In this document: piece after piece, positions 60,408 to 64,000 of the stretch
Layout of the letters: every line of letters starts with the position of its first letter
Position numbering within the stretch: the stretch's first letter is position 1
Origin: JAKACA01 sp049510975
Lineage (GTDB): Bacteria; Actinomycetota; Acidimicrobiia; Acidimicrobiales; Bog-793
NCBI GenBank assembly: GCA_049510975.1
Contig: JBEKYM010000020.1
Location: 62,001 to 126,000, forward strand
Length of the DNA stretch: 64,000 bases
Reading direction: 5' to 3'
Notes under the pieces: generated by a model
The model's input: the letters and a program-made list of their open reading frames with translations, nothing else
What the model was told of the DNA's origin: nothing
Databases searched by the model: none
Translations under genes and position numbers: made by a program

Positions 60408-63089
60408 GTGCGGGAGCTTCCGACGGGAACCATCACCATGTTCTTCAGCGACATCGAAGGCTCGACGGCGCTGCTGAGCCGACTCGGTGATCGCTATGGC
60501 GAGGCGCTCTCGGTTCAGCGCACCGTGATGCGCTCGGCAATCTCGGATCACCGGGGCCATGAGATGGGAACCGAGGGTGACAGTTTCTTCGTGGTGTTCG
60601 AGTCGGCCGCCGATGCGGTCGCCTGTTGTGTCGCCGCGCAGCGCGATCTCGCCCGAAACGAATGGCCGGCCGGCGCTGCCGTCAGAGTCCGGATGGGCCT
60701 GCATTCGGGGGAACCGACCCGGCACGAAGACGGTTATATCGGCCTGGACGTTCACCGGGCGGCCCGGATCGCCGCGGTCGCCCACGGCAGCCAGGTGGTG
60801 CTGTCCGATGCGACCCGGCGGCTGGCAGAGTCGCAGTTCCCCGCCGATGTCTCCGTACGCGACCTAGGTCTGCACCGGCTGAAAGACATCGAGGCGCTGG
60901 AACACATCTATCAGCTCACCGCGAGCGGTTTGCCAGAGCAGTTCCCGCCGTTGAAGAGCCTGGGGGCTCCGACGAACCTTCCGGCGTCGGCGACACAACT
61001 CGTTGGCCGGGAGCAGGAGCTGGAACAGATCGGCGCAATCGTTGCCCGGCCGAGTGTGCGGCTGGTCACGCTCACGGGCACCGGCGGGGTGGGCAAGACA
61101 CGGCTTGCCTTAGCCGCAGCTGCCTCCCTGGAGGCGGCGTTTCCGTACGGCGTCTTCTTCGTTGCCTTGGCGGCCGTCGACGACGCCGGGGGGATGTGGA
61201 AGGCCATCGCCGCCGACCTGAACGTCAGCGGGGAGGGTGCCGCAGCCGTCACGGACCATCTCCGTGACCGTCAGGCATTACTGGTGCTGGACAACCTCGA
61301 GCAGCTGGACGGCGCTGCCGGAGTCGTGGCCGCGCTGCTCGACGCCGCCCCACGGCTGCTGATTCTCGTGACATCTCGGCGCCCGTTGCATCTCCCCGGT
61401 GAGCATGAGCTGCCCATCTCGCCGCTCGAGACGACCCGCGAAAGCGTCCTCGAAGCGGTGGAGGCGTGCGGCGCCGTGCAGCTGTTCGTCCAGCAAGCGA
61501 CGATGGTCCGGCCGGACTTCGTCATCGTCCAGCAAGCGACGATGGTCCGGCCGGACTTCGTCATGACCGAGGACAACGCTGGCGCCATCGCGGCCATCTG
61601 CCGCCGCCTTGACGGTCTGCCGCTCGCCATCGAGTTGGCAGCATCAAGAGTGAAGCTGCTGGCGCCGAAAGCACTCCTCGCCCGTCTCGACGACAGTCTC
61701 GGGCTCGCCGCCGCGGGCGTCGGCCGCCCAACGCGTCAGCGAACCCTGCGCTCGACGATCGCCTGGAGCTATGACCTGTTGACCAACGAGTCTGCGGACC
61801 TGCTGCGACGAGCAGGGGTGTTCGCCGGTGGCTTCGACTTGGATGCCCTGGCGGCCGTGGCCGTGCCCGATGACAGCCAGGCATCGGGGATCGATCCGCT
61901 GGAGCTGCTCGGGGAGCTGATCGATGTCAGCTTGATCACGGCAACTGAGGGAGTCGACGGCGAGCCGCGTCTGAGCATGCTCGAGACGATTCGCGAGTTT
62001 GCGCTCGAACGGCTTGCCGAGGCCGGTGAGGTTGAGGAGACTCGCAGCCGGCACGGCGCCCACTACGCGGCACTGGCAGAACAAGCCCGCCAGCAGATGT
62101 TCGGCCCTGCCCAGCTGCTGACCCTGGACCGCCTCGAAGCCGAACATGACAATCTGCGCGCCGCGTTGAGCTGGTCGCTCGGAACCCAGGCTGCGGAACC
62201 GGCGGATGGTGAGCGCGCAGCCATCGGCATGCGGCTCGTGCAGGCTCTGTTCGCCTTCTGGCACCAACACGGTCACGCGGCGGAGGGGAGGCGGTGGCTG
62301 CAGGTGGCAATCGAGCTGGTTTCGGATGAGGGCGGAGCGCCGCTCGCTGGCGTGGCGCACGGACTTGGCGTTCTCCTCACACAGCAAGGCGAGGACGAAA
62401 CGGCGATCTCACTGTTCGAGCAGAGCCTGGCAATCTGGCGCGCCGCCGGCGACCGGGGCCAGCAGGCCAGAGAGCTCAACAGTCTCGGCGCCACCCACAG
62501 CCAACTCGGCAATCTCGATCTCGCCCGATCGTTGCTCGAGGACAGCGCCGCCATCGCCCGCGACATCGGCAGCAACCTCCGGCTCGCCGCCGCCCTGACC
62601 AACCTCGGCAACGTGGAAGCCAAGGCCGGCAATCTCGCGCGCGCCACGGCCGTTCTCGAGGAGGCGCTCACGCTCGACCAACAGCAGGGCGACCTGCTCG
62701 GCATCGCTCTGGACAAACTCGCCCTCACAGCCGTCAACCTGCGCGCCGGCCGAGCGCGACTGGCCTGCGACGTGTTGAGCTCCACGTTCGACTTCGTCGT
62801 CAACGCCGGCAATACGGGATTCCTCACGACAAGTCTGGAGCTCGCCGCTTGCGTCTCTGCCGAGCTCGGCGATGGTCCGCGTGCGGCCCGCCTCTCCGGC
62901 TCCGCCGACACGCTCCGGCAGCTGGCGGGAATGCCGCGATTGGAAACCGAAGCCGCACTGCTCGAACGGTTCTTGGCCCCGGCCCGTGCGACAGTGCCAC
63001 GCCACGAGTGGGACGCGGAGCTTGCTGTCGGCCGCGCTCTCACCCAGCAGCAGGCGATCACACTTCTTCTCACACTTCCTCAAGAATGA
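60408..63089 (+). CDS. signalling ATPase with one class III cyclase domain, NB-ARC/AAA module and TPR repeats
   Basis: 893 residues from GTG 60408; the frame open upstream to 60114 is not coding. The cyclase domain (8-165) keeps both metal Asp (Asp15 in MFFSDIEGST and Asp58 in GTEGDSFFVVF). Walker A is TGTGGVGKTRLAL (223-231) and Walker B QALLVLDNLEQLD; winged-helix and TPR regions follow (GLGVLLTQQGEDETAISLFE, AAALTNLGNVEAKAGNLARA). An in-frame 13-residue tandem duplication (361-386) sits after the ATPase core. The layout matches the 22222-25626 protein minus its second cyclase domain. Probable cAMP-producing sensor of unknown input. Confidence 0.88.
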   Translation: MRELPTGTITMFFSDIEGSTALLSRLGDRYGEALSVQRTVMRSAISDHRGHEMGTEGDSFFVVFESAADAVACCVAAQRDLARNEWPAGAAVRVRMGLHSGEPTRHEDGYIGLDVHRAARIAAVAHGSQVVLSDATRRLAESQFPADVSVRDLGLHRLKDIEALEHIYQLTASGLPEQFPPLKSLGAPTNLPASATQLVGREQELEQIGAIVARPSVRLVTLTGTGGVGKTRLALAAAASLEAAFPYGVFFVALAAVDDAGGMWKAIAADLNVSGEGAAAVTDHLRDRQALLVLDNLEQLDGAAGVVAALLDAAPRLLILVTSRRPLHLPGEHELPISPLETTRESVLEAVEACGAVQLFVQQATMVRPDFVIVQQATMVRPDFVMTEDNAGAIAAICRRLDGLPLAIELAASRVKLLAPKALLARLDDSLGLAAAGVGRPTRQRTLRSTIAWSYDLLTNESADLLRRAGVFAGGFDLDALAAVAVPDDSQASGIDPLELLGELIDVSLITATEGVDGEPRLSMLETIREFALERLAEAGEVEETRSRHGAHYAALAEQARQQMFGPAQLLTLDRLEAEHDNLRAALSWSLGTQAAEPADGERAAIGMRLVQALFAFWHQHGHAAEGRRWLQVAIELVSDEGGAPLAGVAHGLGVLLTQQGEDETAISLFEQSLAIWRAAGDRGQQARELNSLGATHSQLGNLDLARSLLEDSAAIARDIGSNLRLAAALTNLGNVEAKAGNLARATAVLEEALTLDQQQGDLLGIALDKLALTAVNLRAGRARLACDVLSSTFDFVVNAGNTGFLTTSLELAACVSAELGDGPRAARLSGSADTLRQLAGMPRLETEAALLERFLAPARATVPRHEWDAELAVGRALTQQQAITLLLTLPQE
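61488..61565 (+). repeat. 39-bp in-frame tandem duplication within the cyclase-ATPase gene
   Basis: Bases 61488-61526 are repeated at 61527-61565 with one difference at the last base (C/G). The repeat codes VQQATMVRPDFVI then VQQATMVRPDFVM. Near identity implies a recent event. Confidence 0.92.
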
Positions 63090-63261
63090 CCCGGGATGAC
63101 CACCCACTCGTCGCCGACCGCCCGGGTCGCGCCGATCCCCTGTCGCAGCGGGCGATAACCTCCCGGAACATCCGCGCCGGTACCGGCGCCAACCGTCGGC
63201 ATGGTGCTGGCCCGCGCCGGATGGGTGCGGACGTCCACGAGCGACAAGGAGCAGATCGCCA

Positions 63262-63993
63262 ATGACCCTCTTCCAAAAGGCCCATGACATTCTCCAGGCC
63301 AAGGCGAACAAGGCGCTCGATGCGGCCGAAAAGCCGGACGAGATGATCGATCTCTCCTACGAGAAGATGCTCGACCAGCTCACCCAGGTCCGTCGGGCGC
63401 TCGTCGACATCGCCGCCTCGCGCAAGCAGATCGAGCTGCAGGAGCAACAGCTCCAGCACTCGGTCAACCACCTCCAAGACCAGGCGAAAGAGGCGATCGT
63501 CCAAGGCAAGGACGACCTCTCGAAGGAAGCTCTCTCCCGCAAGGCCGCTGCCCAGGCCCAGATCGACGCCATGGAGCCCCAGCGCCAGCAGCTGGCCGAG
63601 CAGGAACAGGGGCTCGAGCAGACCCTTGCCGCCCTGCAGAAGAAGGTCAACGACTTCCGGACCCAGAAAGAGGTGATGAAGGCGCAGTACACAGCGGCGA
63701 AGGCGGTCAGCTCCGTGAACGAGAGCGCTGCCGGCATCTCGAGCACCTTCAGCGACTCCGGGGAGATGCTCCAGCGTGCCCAGGACAAGATCGCCTCGAT
63801 GCAGGCGCACGCCGGCGCTGTCGACGAGCTGCTCCAGTCCGGAGTGCTCGAGGACGTTGGAGGCACTACCGACGACATCCAGAAGGACCTCGACGAAGCC
63901 GGGTCGGCTGCCGAGGTGGACAAGGAGTTCGCCGCCCTCAAGGCCGAGGTAGCCGCCGGCTCGCCGGCACCGGCGCAGCTGCCTACGAGCTGA
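63262..63993 (+). CDS. pspA: PspA/IM30-family membrane-stress protein
   Basis: 243 residues; AAGGAG about 10 bases before ATG 63262. Almost all of the protein is one long coiled coil (KALDAAEKPDEMIDLSYEKM, QVRRALVDIAASRKQIELQE, LSRKAAAQAQIDAMEPQRQQ), typical of PspA/Vipp1. The N-terminal helix (MTLFQKAHDILQAKANKAL) would bind membranes. ESAAGISSTFSDSGEMLQRA and the acidic, Ala/Pro-rich end are normal. PspA coats damaged membranes and, in enteric bacteria, controls PspF; no such partner is seen here. It is 172 bases after the cyclase-ATPase gene, likely with its own promoter. Confidence 0.9.
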   Translation: MTLFQKAHDILQAKANKALDAAEKPDEMIDLSYEKMLDQLTQVRRALVDIAASRKQIELQEQQLQHSVNHLQDQAKEAIVQGKDDLSKEALSRKAAAQAQIDAMEPQRQQLAEQEQGLEQTLAALQKKVNDFRTQKEVMKAQYTAAKAVSSVNESAAGISSTFSDSGEMLQRAQDKIASMQAHAGAVDELLQSGVLEDVGGTTDDIQKDLDEAGSAAEVDKEFAALKAEVAAGSPAPAQLPTS

Positions 63994-64000
63994 CCGGGGT

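Overview
The window is a stretch of high-GC chromosomal DNA (third codon positions almost all G or C, many GTG starts) from an actinobacterium. Supporting marks are an acyl-CoA carboxylase with a small epsilon subunit, an Eis-type acetyltransferase, an F420-type (DUF385) nitroreductase, a DUF3516 helicase, large cyclase/ATPase/TPR proteins, and many starts with no ribosome binding site but a -10 box 6-8 bases upstream (leaderless mRNAs). Acidimicrobiia or a related deep lineage is my guess; the sequence alone does not settle it. I see no rRNA, tRNA, transposase, phage gene or CRISPR array, and no gene-free gap above about 300 bases (the largest, 8647-8914 and 54575-54821, are about 270 and 250 bases).

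Bases 1-8646 are one leftward block: a polytopic GT-C-like membrane protein, a DUF6285 protein, an intact phosphotransferase, two DUF7064/7065-like proteins, a second phosphotransferase, a cNMP/CBS/nucleotidyltransferase and a DnaQ-type exonuclease, mostly with 4-base stop/start overlaps or gaps under 25 bases. The second phosphotransferase and the cNMP/CBS gene each carry a short internal deletion with a frameshift that removes the functional core. Bases 8647-12600 hold a secreted glycosidase-like protein behind a possible structured leader RNA, a secreted CHAP/lectin protein, and a GGDEF/ribbon-helix-helix fusion. Bases 12649-21731 are metabolic: a P-loop kinase, a CoA-transferase, a three-gene acyl-CoA carboxylase (alpha, beta, and an epsilon gene hidden in an overlap), then an amino-acid permease divergent from a saccharopine-dehydrogenase-like enzyme.

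Bases 21794-30070 contain a repeat-built terminator, a rhodanese, a double-cyclase signalling ATPase, a YjbR-like protein, a methyltransferase, a hydrolase/TetR operon with a twin palindromic operator, a one-cluster ferredoxin, and a divergent HxlR/DoxX pair. Bases 30092-41958 are rich in exported proteins (sedolisin protease, TIG-domain membrane protein, beta-propeller, glycine-rich beta-helix), mixed with a GH1 glycosidase, an acyl-CoA dehydrogenase relative, an Eis acetyltransferase and a class III aminotransferase. Bases 42050-52332 hold stress and housekeeping functions: F420-type enzyme, PPK2, a four-GAF SpoIIE phosphatase, PRPP synthetase, a Ski2-like helicase and a membrane protein ended by a very strong hairpin. 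Bases 52502-63993 hold an orphan ORF without a usable start, a propeller protein, DinB, a Tat lipoprotein of the glutaminase A type, a VapBC-like toxin-antitoxin pair, an orphan KdpD sensor, a SpoOM/arrestin protein, a second cyclase/ATPase/TPR protein and PspA.

For a new system, the best candidates are the phosphotransferase/DUF6285/DUF7065 block, the GGDEF-RHH regulator with its own palindromic promoter, the three-way-junction leader RNA at 8802-8887, and the two asymmetric cyclase-ATPase proteins.
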